Assembly: GCA_037446115.1 (NCBI GenBank)
Contig: JBBIJF010000044.1
Location: 1-26,301, forward strand
Length of the DNA stretch: 26,301 bases
Direction of reading: 5' to 3'
From: JANWXD01 sp037446115
GTDB taxonomy: Bacteria; Acidobacteriota; Terriglobia; Bryobacterales; Bryobacteraceae
This document shows positions 7,682-15,049 of this stretch, one piece after another. How positions within the stretch are numbered: position 1 is the stretch's first letter; every line of letters starts with the position of its first letter. Both the position numbers and the translations under genes were made by a program. The notes beneath the pieces were generated by a model, which did no database searches, was not told the DNA's origin, and worked only from the letters and a program-made list of their open reading frames with translations.

Positions 7682-8029
7682 TTAGACCGCCATCCGGTAG
7701 CCGAGGCGTGCCTCCACGTCTTCAATGGGGACCATCTCGATGGCGTCCCAGGGGCAGCCGTCCAGGAAGGTTCCGTCCGGGCCTTTGCTGGTACACTTTT
7801 TGCAGCCGATGCAGAGCTCCGGGTCCACCTCCACGCGCCCGAAGGGAGGATGTTCTTCGTCCGGCACCCAGTACATGCACTCGGCCACGGGGCAGTAGGG
7901 AATGCAGGCCGGCGAGCCGGCACAGCCCGTGCAGCACTCCGTGATGACGGCGATTTCTTTCGGCCGCTTCTTGCGGGGCGTAGTGATCCCCTCCGACATC
8001 GGATGGTGCTTGACAACGGTTGCCGGCAT
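7682..8029 (-). CDS. Ferredoxin-type protein with two 4Fe-4S motifs of atypical spacing
   Basis: A 115-residue soluble protein. The first cluster motif is C33-x2-C36-x5-C42-x3-C46-P, with extra cysteines C32 and C51. The second is C73-x2-C76-x2-C79-x12-C92-P. In ordinary bacterial ferredoxins the third gap is three residues; here a 12-residue insertion (TSKGPDGTFLDG) separates the third and fourth ligands, and the second gap of cluster one is enlarged from two to five. It is likely an electron carrier or the iron-sulfur subunit of an oxidoreductase; the partner is not encoded nearby. The ATG at 8029 is supported by GAGGAG/GAGGG just upstream. A later Met11 is a less likely start. Confidence 0.88.
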   Translation of the reverse strand: MPATVVKHHPMSEGITTPRKKRPKEIAVITECCTGCAGSPACIPYCPVAECMYWVPDEEHPPFGRVEVDPELCIGCKKCTSKGPDGTFLDGCPWDAIEMVPIEDVEARLGYRMAV

Positions 8030-8053
8030 CCCTCAGCTCCTCTGCTCACCCGC

Positions 8054-8059
8054 ATTATG
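8054..8059 (-). promoter_or_regulatory. Possible -10 box for the ferredoxin gene
   Basis: The 71-bp divergent gap between the ferredoxin and amidohydrolase-like genes contains CATAAT on the minus strand, about 25 bp before the ferredoxin ATG. A weak TTCCCT lies 17 bp upstream as a -35 candidate. The resulting leader would be short but would include the SD sequence. Only the hexamer match supports this. Confidence 0.3.
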
Positions 8060-8100
8060 GCACAGAGGCCGCCGCGAGGGAAACTGGGAGTTGTGCCGCC

Positions 8101-8898
8101 ATGCGGGTGGACGCCCACGTGACGTTTCTCGATCCGGAGCGCTTTCCCTGCCCGGGGCTCCCGGATGCGCTCCGGCGGCGCTTCCTTCCGGAGCACCTGA
8201 GCGGTCCGTTGCGGCGAAACCGCTTTGACGGCTGCGTCGCCGTGTCCCGGACCGCAGACGCCGGCGAGACGCGATGGTTGCTCGAACTGGCGGGCGGCTC
8301 CGACATCGTTCTGGGCGTGGCCGGCGGAGTGGCCGGGGCGAGCCCGCCGGAAGCGCTGGATGAGTTCATGCGGTGCGATCGGTTCAAGGCGGTTTTCGTG
8401 CGCGCCGAGCGTCTGCCGGACCGGGAAACGATCTTGCTGCTCCAAGAAGCGGCGCGCCGGAAGCTGCCGGTGGAGCTGGCGCTGGACTTGCGCCATCTGG
8501 CCTGGCTGCCGGCTCTCTGGGAGCGGGTCCCGGGGCTGCGAGCCGCGGTGTCTCATCTCGAATCGCTGCCGCTCCGGCCGGAGCCACTCGATGAGTGGGC
8601 TGAGGCCGTGGAAGCGGCGGCGTGCCTGCCCGGACTTTGCGTCAAGCTTTCCGGCCTATTGCGGCCGGAGGGCCTCGAGCAGAGCGTCATCGCCCTGACG
8701 CCGTTGGTGCGCCTTCTGCTCGAGCGTTTCGGCCCGGAACGGCTTCTGTTTGGAAGCGGCTGGCCGTTCTGTCTTCGCGGGGCAGCGAAGTGGAAAGAGT
8801 CGCTGGCCGCGTTTACCCAGATGCTGGGCCCGCAGCCGATGCAAGTGCGGGAGAAAATTCTGGGCGGCACGGCGTGCGTGTTCTACGCACTTCGATGA
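8101..8898 (+). CDS. Amidohydrolase_2-family protein with degenerate metal site
   Basis: A 265-residue TIM-barrel protein of the amidohydrolase 2 / fuconolactonase-like family. The family landmarks are present: an N-terminal MRVDAH strand, CVKLSGL in the middle, and LLFGSGWPF near residue 217. Key catalytic residues are changed: the metal-binding H-x-H is H6-V-T8, and the Asp of the family's F-G-S-D-W-P motif is Gly220. A His (SHLESL, about 152) remains. It may be catalytically inactive or use another mechanism. The start at 8101 fits the family N-terminus (M-R-x-D-A-H) and has GGGAG ten bases upstream. A longer frame from 8020 would overlap the ferredoxin start and adds no homologous sequence. 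It is divergent from the ferredoxin gene. Confidence 0.82.
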   Translation: MRVDAHVTFLDPERFPCPGLPDALRRRFLPEHLSGPLRRNRFDGCVAVSRTADAGETRWLLELAGGSDIVLGVAGGVAGASPPEALDEFMRCDRFKAVFVRAERLPDRETILLLQEAARRKLPVELALDLRHLAWLPALWERVPGLRAAVSHLESLPLRPEPLDEWAEAVEAAACLPGLCVKLSGLLRPEGLEQSVIALTPLVRLLLERFGPERLLFGSGWPFCLRGAAKWKESLAAFTQMLGPQPMQVREKILGGTACVFYALR

Positions 8899-8963
8899 AC
8901 AACCTCCCGGTCCCCTTGCCCAGTGGCTTCGGACGGAGTATGCTGCCAGTGGGAGTGATCCGG

Positions 8964-9722
8964 ATGCGCACGAGCAAACTCATACTGGCTGTTGGTTCCC
9001 TGCTGGCCGTCGCGCTTTGGGCGGACGATTTCTGGGAGAAGAAAAAGTTCACCGAGTGGACGGAGAAAGAGGTCAACAAGATGCTGACCAACTCGCCGTG
9101 GGCGGCGAGTGTGGACGTGCGGATCGGCATGCCGATGGGCCCGATGGGCGGCGGTCGCTCCGGAAGGGGCGGCGGCATGGGCGGGCCTCCGGGCGGAGGA
9201 GGGGGCGGCGGTGGCTTCGGCGGCGAGGGAGGCGCGGAGCCGGGTGGCGGCGGGCGTCCGGGAGGTTTCCAGGGTCCGGACGTACCCCCTGCGGTTCCCG
9301 TCATCATCCGCTGGCAGACGGCGCTGCCGGTCCGGCAGGCGCTTGCCCGGGCGCGGTTCGGCGCCGAGACGGCGACGTCGCCCGAGGCGGCGCAGATGCT
9401 CTCGGCGGAACAGCAAACCTACGTCATCGGCGTGGCGGGAGTTCCGCCGCTGTTTCTGCGCGGCGCCCAACCGGAGAAGCTGAAGGCGGCAGCGGTGCTC
9501 AAGATCAAGGACCGCGAGCCGCTCCACGCCGCGGACGTGCGTTTCAGCCGCCAGGACAACCGCATCACGCTCTTTCTGGTTTTTCCGAGAACGGGGCCCG
9601 GGGGCTATGTCATCCGTCTGGAGGACAAGGAAGTCGAATTCGCGTTGCGCCTGGCCGGCGGAGACATACGGCGCAAGTTCAAGCTGAAGGACATGGTGTA
9701 CGAAGGGAAGCTGGAACTCTGA
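8964..9722 (+). CDS. Secreted protein with Gly-rich linker, unknown function
   Basis: A 252-residue protein with a clear signal peptide (MRTSKLILAVGSLLAVALWA). Then comes an acidic/aromatic block DDFWEKKKFTEWTEKEVNKML followed by TNSPWAASVDV, a low-complexity stretch of about 55 residues that is mostly Gly with Pro, Arg and Glu (about residues 56-110), and a C-terminal domain beginning at VPVIIRWQTALPVRQAL. The W-x-E-K-E-V-x-x-x-L-T-x-S-P-W pattern recurs in secreted acidobacterial proteins as far as I recall, but no function is known to me. The start is set by the signal peptide and by GGGAG eight bases upstream. It ends six bp from the convergent DUF1080 gene. Confidence 0.8.
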   Translation: MRTSKLILAVGSLLAVALWADDFWEKKKFTEWTEKEVNKMLTNSPWAASVDVRIGMPMGPMGGGRSGRGGGMGGPPGGGGGGGGFGGEGGAEPGGGGRPGGFQGPDVPPAVPVIIRWQTALPVRQALARARFGAETATSPEAAQMLSAEQQTYVIGVAGVPPLFLRGAQPEKLKAAAVLKIKDREPLHAADVRFSRQDNRITLFLVFPRTGPGGYVIRLEDKEVEFALRLAGGDIRRKFKLKDMVYEGKLEL

Positions 9723-9728
9723 GAAGCC

Positions 9729-10355
9729 TCAGGGACGCTTGACGCTCACTTCCCGGAAGTAAACCGTCGAGCGTGCGTCGTGGTTCTGCAGGCCGATGTA
9801 GCCGGAATCCGGCCGGGGGCCGCGCACCGGCTCGTACCACTGTTTGCGCTCCGGCACGGGCTGGCTGGGGTCGAATTCACTGACCTTCTTCCCGTTGAGA
9901 TACACGATGGTTTTTTGCCCTTGCAGGACGATGTCCATGGTGTTCCACTCGCCGGTCGGCTTCTGGAAGCCCTTCCGGGCCTTGCTGAGCGAGTAGATGG
10001 CGCCGGTCGAGTGCCACTCGTCGCCGCGCTCCTCGATCTGGACCTCGTAGCCGTTGTGGACCGCGTACCAGGGATCGCGCGGGGGCTCCGGGAGGCGGAT
10101 GATTACGCCGGAGTTGGCGGGATTGGTGGCGGTCTTGAAGACGACGCGGATGGTGCAGTTGCCGAACTTCTCCCGCTCGTAATAGAGCAGTCCCATGCCG
10201 CCTTCGGTCTTGAGCATGCCATTCTCGACGACGAACCGGCCCGGTCCGACCATCTTCCAGCCTTCCAGATCCTTGCCGTTAAAGAGCTGCTTCCATTCGC
10301 CGCCGGCGGCGCCCGCCACGGCAGCCACAGAGAGCACAACCGCTAATCTCACCAT
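9729..10355 (-). CDS. Secreted 3-keto-disaccharide hydrolase domain protein (DUF1080)
   Basis: A 208-residue protein with a signal peptide (MVRLAVVLSVAAVAGAAGG) and one DUF1080 / 3-keto-disaccharide hydrolase domain, a concanavalin-like beta-sandwich. Typical blocks are WKQLFNGKDLEGWK at the start, SGVIIRLPEP and GYEVQIEERGDEWHSTGAIYS in the middle, then GEWNTMDIVLQGQKTIVYLNGKKV and GYIGLQNH near the end. Members act outside the cytoplasm on glycosides or oxidised disaccharides; the substrate is not visible here. The Met at 10355 places the signal peptide at the N-terminus. An alternative Met at 10385 would add ten residues and overlap the divergent DUF58 gene's 5' end. Confidence 0.9.
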   Translation of the reverse strand: MVRLAVVLSVAAVAGAAGGEWKQLFNGKDLEGWKMVGPGRFVVENGMLKTEGGMGLLYYEREKFGNCTIRVVFKTATNPANSGVIIRLPEPPRDPWYAVHNGYEVQIEERGDEWHSTGAIYSLSKARKGFQKPTGEWNTMDIVLQGQKTIVYLNGKKVSEFDPSQPVPERKQWYEPVRGPRPDSGYIGLQNHDARSTVYFREVSVKRP

Positions 10356-10394
10356 AGTGTTCGCCTCGCTCTCCAATTGTGCCATGATGCGGGT

Positions 10395-11480
10395 GTGGCG
10401 GCGGGTTGGTTGCGGGACCTCTGGGAGAGGGTTTCCACGCGGCGGAAAATCACGGGCGGAGGCCTCATCTTCACGGCCACCATCATCGCCATGGCGTTCG
10501 CCGCCGCGGTTTCCGCGAACAATCTGCTGTTTCTGATTCTGGCGGCGCTGCTGGCGACGCTGATGGTGTCCAGTTTCATCGGGCGGTTGTCGCTGGCGGG
10601 GCTGGAGCTGGATTTCCGGCTCCCCGAGCACGTTTCGGCGGGCAGGGAGGTGATCGCGCGGCTGGCGGTGCGGAACCTCAAGCGCTGGATCCCCTCCTTT
10701 TCGGTGCGCGTCTCGGGTGCGGGTCAGAGCGTGCTGACGGCGACGGTGTATTTTCCGCTGCTGCGCGGAGGGGCCGTGGTCGAGGAGAGCGTGAAGGTGC
10801 GGTTTGCGCGTCGTGGCATGCACCGCCACGAAGGCTTCAAGGTCTCCACGGCCTTTCCGTTCGGATTTCTGGAGCGAAGCGCGCGCGTGGCGTTACGGCG
10901 GGACATTCTGGTTTATCCGTGCCTGGATCCCCAACCCGGCTTCGATGGCCTGCTTTCGGCCGTGACGGGCGACCTGGCTGCTCACTTCCGGGGCCGGGGC
11001 CATGACTTCCACCGCATTCGTCCCTACGAACCGTTCGAGAGCATCCGCTACGTGGACTGGAAGGCCACGGCGCACACCGGCGAGTTGCAAGTGCGGGAGT
11101 TCGCCCGGGAACAGGAACCGCTGGTGGAGATCTTTCTCGATCTGGAGGTGCCCGCGGAGGCGCGGGAATGGTTCGAACGGGCTGTGGATTGTGCGGCGTT
11201 TCTGGCCTGGCGGCTGCTGGAACGCGAGGCGCGCCTGCGGTTCAGCACGCAGGAGTTCAAGATCTCGGTGCCGGCCACCGGCGACATCTATACTATCCTC
11301 AGGTATCTGGCGCTGGTCGCGCCGCGGCCGGCCGAACCTCCCGCAGGACCGGATGAGGAGCACAGCTACCGCATCGTCTTTACGGCGCGCCCGCAGCGGT
11401 TCGCCGAAACCTGGACTGCGGCGTGCATTGTGGATCCTGATGTGCTTGGGTCTGCTCGAAGCCCAGTCCGTTCCGCTTGA
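10395..11480 (+). CDS. DUF58 domain-containing membrane protein
   Basis: About 361 residues. Two hydrophobic segments near the N-terminus (about 20-60, including AAAVSANNLLFLILAALLATLM) are followed by a soluble beta-rich part and the DUF58 core around residues 198-240. The core shows GRGHDFHRIRPYEPFESIRYVDWKA-type blocks (D-F-x-x-I-R-x-Y-x-x-x-D-x-x-R-x-x-D-W-K-A in the family). DUF58 proteins usually lie beside a MoxR ATPase and transglutaminase or von Willebrand genes; none is in the window. The start is uncertain: GTG 10395 gives the usual short N-terminus, TTG 10377 is six codons longer, and neither has a good SD. The last 53 bases overlap the receptor gene downstream. Confidence 0.85.
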   Translation: MAAGWLRDLWERVSTRRKITGGGLIFTATIIAMAFAAAVSANNLLFLILAALLATLMVSSFIGRLSLAGLELDFRLPEHVSAGREVIARLAVRNLKRWIPSFSVRVSGAGQSVLTATVYFPLLRGGAVVEESVKVRFARRGMHRHEGFKVSTAFPFGFLERSARVALRRDILVYPCLDPQPGFDGLLSAVTGDLAAHFRGRGHDFHRIRPYEPFESIRYVDWKATAHTGELQVREFAREQEPLVEIFLDLEVPAEAREWFERAVDCAAFLAWRLLEREARLRFSTQEFKISVPATGDIYTILRYLALVAPRPAEPPAGPDEEHSYRIVFTARPQRFAETWTAACIVDPDVLGSARSPVRSA

Positions 11481-13308
11481 GCCGGTGCGCACGAGCGTCA
11501 CGGTGGTTGAGAGAATTGCGACGGAGACGGCCGCCGCCGTGCGGATCCTGGAGGCGAGCGAGTTGGAAGGCAAGCCCGGTGTCAACCTGGACGACCGGCT
11601 GCGCGATGTCCCGGGATTCAGTCTCTTTCGAAGGACCTCCAGCCTGGCCGCCCACCCCACCACGCAGGGCGTCTCGCTGCGGGGACTGGGCTCGAGCGGC
11701 GCCAGCCGGACGCTGGTGGTGCGCGACGGCGTCCCGCTTAACGATCCGTTCGGGGGTTGGGTCTACTGGACCCGCATCGTGCCGGAGGAGGTGGAGCGCG
11801 TCGAGGTTTCCTCCGGGGGGACGGCCAGCGCTTTTGGGGATCGATCCCTGGGGGGCGTCATCGCGGTCTTTTCGCGTCCGGCGCAGTCGAAAAGTTTGCG
11901 CGTCGCCTATGAAGCCGGCAACCGCGATTCGCACCAGCTCTCGGCCGGCTTCTCGCACCCTGCCCGGCGCTGGGTCGTTTCGTCGGCCGCCCGGGCGTTC
12001 CGCACGGGCGGCTACTACGTGGTCCCGGCAGAGGTCCGCGGGGCGGCGGATCGCAAGGCAGGGGTGGACTTCGTGGCAGCCGGCGCCGCGCTCGATCTTT
12101 TGGGCGCCGGCCGGCAGTTTTCTCTTCGCCTCGACCTGCTCGCTGAGGAACGCCGCAACGGAACCGTGCTCCAGCGCAACTCCACCGGTCTGGGAACGCT
12201 CGCGGCGCGCTACTTCACCGAAACGCGTGCGGGTCACGTGTCGGCGGCGGCCTGGCACACGCGCGAGGAATTCCGGAGCACCTTTTCCTCCCTGAGCGCG
12301 GACCGCAACACCGAACGGCTGGCGTTCCGCCAGACGGTGCCGGCCGAGGCGACGGGCGCCGCCGCACTCTGGAGCCGCACTGGGACCGGCTGGGGCCTGC
12401 TGGCCGGCGCGGACTTCGTGCGCACGGAAGGCTACAGCAGGGACGCGCTGGTTCCTGCGGGTTTGCGCATCGGCGGAGGCCTCCTGACACAGCACGGCGC
12501 TTTCGGCCAGTTGGCGCTCGACCGGGGGCCGGCGCAAGTGTTCCTGGGCGTGCGCCACGATTTTACGGGGCAGGGGCGGCGGTTCCTCAGTCCGAGCGCC
12601 GGATTTGCCGCCGCGCGCGGTCGCTGGCGGGCCCGCGCTTCTGTTTACCGGCGTTTTCGGGCGCCGACGCTCAACGAACTGTTCCGCGAGTTCCGCGTGG
12701 GCAACGCGGTCACGCAGGCCAATCCGCAACTACGCCCCGAGCGCCTCGTGGGAGTCGAAGCCGGTCTGGATTGGGCGGCGGAGAGGACACGGGCGAGCTT
12801 GACCCTGTACCACAGCTCGCTCGCGGGTCTGATCACGAACGTGACGCTGAGCGCTTCGCCGTCGTTGATCGTACGACAGCGCCAGAATGCTGCTGCGGCG
12901 CTGGCGCGCGGTGTGGAGCTGCGGGTTCGCCACCGGCGCGGGGCCTGGGTCGGCGAGGCGGACTATTTGCTGGCGGATTCCCGCTTCGGCTCGGGAGCGC
13001 GGCTGCCCCAGGTGGCGCGCCATCAAGGCTCTTTGCAGGTTGCCTGGCAGAGGGGAGCGACGCTGGCGAGCGCCGGGGTGCGCAGCTATTCCGCGCAGTT
13101 CGAAGACGAACGCAACCAGCTGCTGCTTCCCGGGTTCGCCACGGTGCAACTGTTTGTGCGCCGCCAGATCCGCCCGGGTTTGACGGCGTCGGTGGCGGTG
13201 GAAAACCTGCTGGACCGCCGGTACTTGGCCGGCTTCACGCCGGCGCCGGTGGTGGGCGCTCCGCGCTTGTGGCGCGCCGGGTTGCGATGGGAGGGACGGC
13301 TGCGGTGA
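11428..13308 (+). CDS. TonB-dependent outer-membrane receptor
   Basis: About 626 residues. A plug domain spans roughly residues 20-160, with VNLDDRLRDVPGFSLFRR, QGVSLRGLGSSGASRTLVV, DGVPLNDPFGGW and RVEVSSGGTASAFGDRSLGG. A beta-barrel follows, with alternating aromatic strands and the usual late block VAVENLLDRRYLAG. The length fits siderophore or cobalamin-type receptors; the ligand is unknown. The final residue is Arg, not the usual Phe. The 5' end lies inside the DUF58 gene in another frame. TTG 11428 or ATG 11440 are possible starts, the former giving WILMCLGLLEAQ as a short signal core. Only an unusual CTG at 11416 would add the arginines expected of a full signal peptide. No SD is visible, so expression probably depends on coupling to DUF58 translation. 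Confidence 0.85.
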   Translation: MWILMCLGLLEAQSVPLEPVRTSVTVVERIATETAAAVRILEASELEGKPGVNLDDRLRDVPGFSLFRRTSSLAAHPTTQGVSLRGLGSSGASRTLVVRDGVPLNDPFGGWVYWTRIVPEEVERVEVSSGGTASAFGDRSLGGVIAVFSRPAQSKSLRVAYEAGNRDSHQLSAGFSHPARRWVVSSAARAFRTGGYYVVPAEVRGAADRKAGVDFVAAGAALDLLGAGRQFSLRLDLLAEERRNGTVLQRNSTGLGTLAARYFTETRAGHVSAAAWHTREEFRSTFSSLSADRNTERLAFRQTVPAEATGAAALWSRTGTGWGLLAGADFVRTEGYSRDALVPAGLRIGGGLLTQHGAFGQLALDRGPAQVFLGVRHDFTGQGRRFLSPSAGFAAARGRWRARASVYRRFRAPTLNELFREFRVGNAVTQANPQLRPERLVGVEAGLDWAAERTRASLTLYHSSLAGLITNVTLSASPSLIVRQRQNAAAALARGVELRVRHRRGAWVGEADYLLADSRFGSGARLPQVARHQGSLQVAWQRGATLASAGVRSYSAQFEDERNQLLLPGFATVQLFVRRQIRPGLTASVAVENLLDRRYLAGFTPAPVVGAPRLWRAGLRWEGRLR

Positions 13309-13556
13309 GATCCCGGGAGGCGCGCTTTCGGGTTCGCGTCGAGTGCTACTCCGGTTACAAGGCGGATGAGCGGCCGCTGCGGTTCTACATCGGGGAGGCG
13401 CGCTATGAGATCGAGGAAGTGCTCGACCAGTGGTACGGCCCTCACGACACCTGGTTCCGCGTGCGGGCGCACGACGGGAACCTCTATATCCTGCGGCACT
13501 CCTTAGGCGAACAGCAGGAGGTTTGGACGCTGGAGTCGTTCCGCCGGGCCCCGTGA
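13305..13556 (+). CDS. Small conserved-type protein, unknown function
   Basis: An 83-residue soluble, charged protein. Its core reads RFRVRVECYSGYKADERP, then RFYIGEARYEIEEVLDQWYG, WFRVRAHDGNLYILRH and WTLESF. The arrangement (a short strand, P-x-R-F, a V-x-E-V-L-D-x-W block, then a strand-turn-strand ending in W-x-L) resembles small DUF6504-like beta-barrel proteins, but I cannot confirm the family. The GTG start overlaps the receptor stop as GTGA and is preceded by GGGAGGGA with good spacing, so GTG 13305 is preferred to ATG 13287. Translational coupling to the TonB receptor is likely. Confidence 0.7.
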   Translation: MRSREARFRVRVECYSGYKADERPLRFYIGEARYEIEEVLDQWYGPHDTWFRVRAHDGNLYILRHSLGEQQEVWTLESFRRAP

Positions 13557-13604
13557 CGGCCCGGTGAACGGAGGCGGTCCGCATACAAGAGCACACTGGC
13601 GGGC

Positions 13605-13652
13605 GGAGCGGGGCCGGCAGTTGCCGTTCCCAGCACCGGGCCGTTCCGCTCC
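13605..13652. other. Stem-loop in the gap before the transporter gene
   Basis: GGAGCGG at 13605-13611 pairs perfectly with CCGCTCC at 13646-13652, and GGCCGG next to it can pair with an internal CCGG-G-CC with one bulge. No T-run follows on either strand, so a classical intrinsic terminator is not supported. It lies in the 125-bp gap between the small protein gene and the transporter gene. It could act as a transcript-end or processing structure, or may simply reflect high GC. Confidence 0.3.
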
Positions 13653-13681
13653 ATATCGCGGCCACGAGAAACGGCAGCCGC

Positions 13682-15007
13682 GTGTGGCAGAATCGTCAGG
13701 TGCGTTTCCGGGACCGGAAAGCCGCCGTATCCGCGGCCGCGGCGAGCGATGTGGCTGTGCGCTACCGTCCCTGGCAGGTCCGCATCTTCGCCGCCACGTG
13801 GCTTGCCTATGCGGGCTACTACTTCTGCCGCAAGCCGTTTTATGTGGCCAAAGCAGACATGGGGACGGCGCTCGCCTTCTCTTCGGTGGAGCTGGCTCAC
13901 CTGGGAACGGCGTATCTGGCGGCCTACGCCGTGGGGCAGTTCTCGAGCGCCTGGTTCGGGCGACAGCTGGGCCCGCGGCTGCTGCTTTTGGCCGGCATTG
14001 CGATTTCGATCGTGTCCAATTTCACCTTCGGCATCGCCAACGGCTTTTGGACGCTGCTTTTGTTCCTGAGCCTGAATGGAATGGCGCAGGGCACGGGCTG
14101 GCCGGGCTGCATCGGGAGCCTGGCGTTCTGGTTTCGGCGTGAGGAGCGGGGAACGGTTCTGGGGGTGTGGTCAACCTGCTACCAGGTCGGCTCTTTGGTG
14201 TCCACGGCGCTGGCGGCGTATCTGCTGGGCCGGCTCGGCTGGCGCTGGTCCTACTTCGGCGGGAGCCTGGCGCTACTGGCGATCTGGGCGGCGGTGCTGG
14301 CGTTGCACCCGAACCGCCCCGAAGCTGTGGGACTGCCGCCGCTCGAAGAGGAGGAGGAGCGCAGCGGGCCGGCCGCACGCGAGGATTCCGACGGGCTGGG
14401 CTGGTCGCGCGACGTGCTGGTCAGCGTCGTGATCATGGGCGTGATCTACTTCACGATCAAATTCCTGCGCTACACGCTGTGGAGCTGGGCGCCGTTTTTC
14501 TTGCGGCGGAATTTCGGACTGGCGGGCGATCAGGCAGGGTACCTGTCCACGGTGTTCGAAGTTTGCGGTTTTGCCGGGGTGATTGTCGCCGGCGTGGTCT
14601 CCGATCGTGTCTTCCACGGACGTCGCGCGTTTCTCAGCTTCCTGATGCTGGCCCTGATGACGGCGAGCTTTGTGCTGATGGCGACGCTGGGATCGAAGAA
14701 TGTGTTCTTCTTCGCGCTGGGCATGGGCTTGGCGGGCTTTCTGCTGTTCGGCCCGGATTCGCTGGTATCCGGCGTGGGGGCCATTGACGTGGGCTCCCGG
14801 CGCGGGGCGCTGGCGGCCGCGGGGATCATCAACGGGATGGGCTCGGTCGGGCCGATCGTGCAAGAAGAGGTCGTAGGCTGGATGTACAAGGCCTCCGGCG
14901 GAGCGCTGGCGCCCATTCTGGGCATGCTGGTGGGGTTGGCGGGTTTAGGCGCCTTCGTCACATTCCTGTTGTGGCGCCGCGCGCGGGCCGGGAAGGCGAA
15001 TTTGTAG
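13682..15007 (+). CDS. Organophosphate:phosphate antiporter (OPA) family MFS transporter
   Basis: About 441 residues with twelve predicted membrane segments and a central acidic loop (LEEEEERSGP, about 221-230). The first helix region, W-Q-V-R-I-F through Y-A-G-Y-Y-F-C-R-K-P-F, matches GlpT/UhpT-type proteins. R50 corresponds to GlpT Arg45 and R263 (FLRYTLWSWAPFF) to GlpT Arg269, the two arginines that bind the phosphate of the substrate. NGMAQGTGWPGC and WFRREERGTVLGVW are further family blocks. It therefore probably imports a phosphorylated small molecule in exchange for phosphate across the inner membrane. The start is uncertain: GTG 13682, 13700 or 13751, none with a strong SD. It precedes the HAD-family gene by 42 bp. 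Confidence 0.87.
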   Translation: MWQNRQVRFRDRKAAVSAAAASDVAVRYRPWQVRIFAATWLAYAGYYFCRKPFYVAKADMGTALAFSSVELAHLGTAYLAAYAVGQFSSAWFGRQLGPRLLLLAGIAISIVSNFTFGIANGFWTLLLFLSLNGMAQGTGWPGCIGSLAFWFRREERGTVLGVWSTCYQVGSLVSTALAAYLLGRLGWRWSYFGGSLALLAIWAAVLALHPNRPEAVGLPPLEEEEERSGPAAREDSDGLGWSRDVLVSVVIMGVIYFTIKFLRYTLWSWAPFFLRRNFGLAGDQAGYLSTVFEVCGFAGVIVAGVVSDRVFHGRRAFLSFLMLALMTASFVLMATLGSKNVFFFALGMGLAGFLLFGPDSLVSGVGAIDVGSRRGALAAAGIINGMGSVGPIVQEEVVGWMYKASGGALAPILGMLVGLAGLGAFVTFLLWRRARAGKANL

Positions 15008-15030
15008 CGCCGCTCCGGGCAGGCTAGACT
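15002..15030 (+). promoter_or_regulatory. Candidate promoter for the HAD-amidotransferase-dehydrogenase genes
   Basis: TTGTAG (15002-15007) is separated by 17 bp from TAGACT (15025-15030). It starts at the last codons of the transporter gene and would give a leader of roughly 13 nt before the ATG at 15050. The same GTAGACTGG string precedes the large receptor gene at 20803-20811, which adds some weight. The -35 match is only three of six. Confidence 0.4.
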
Positions 15031-15049
15031 GGGGAAGTTGTCCGGCAGC

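Noticed and set aside
8020..8100. Longer amidohydrolase-like product starting at 8020
   Set aside because: It would overlap the ferredoxin start codon and its promoter region, while the family N-terminus and an SD support 8101.
11380..12729. Minus-strand open frame of 449 codons opposite the TonB receptor
   Set aside because: The composition is a low-information shadow of the receptor coding strand, which has clear plug and barrel motifs.
13605..13652. Intrinsic terminator before the transporter gene
   Set aside because: The stem is plausible but no T-run follows on either strand, so it is recorded only as a stem-loop.
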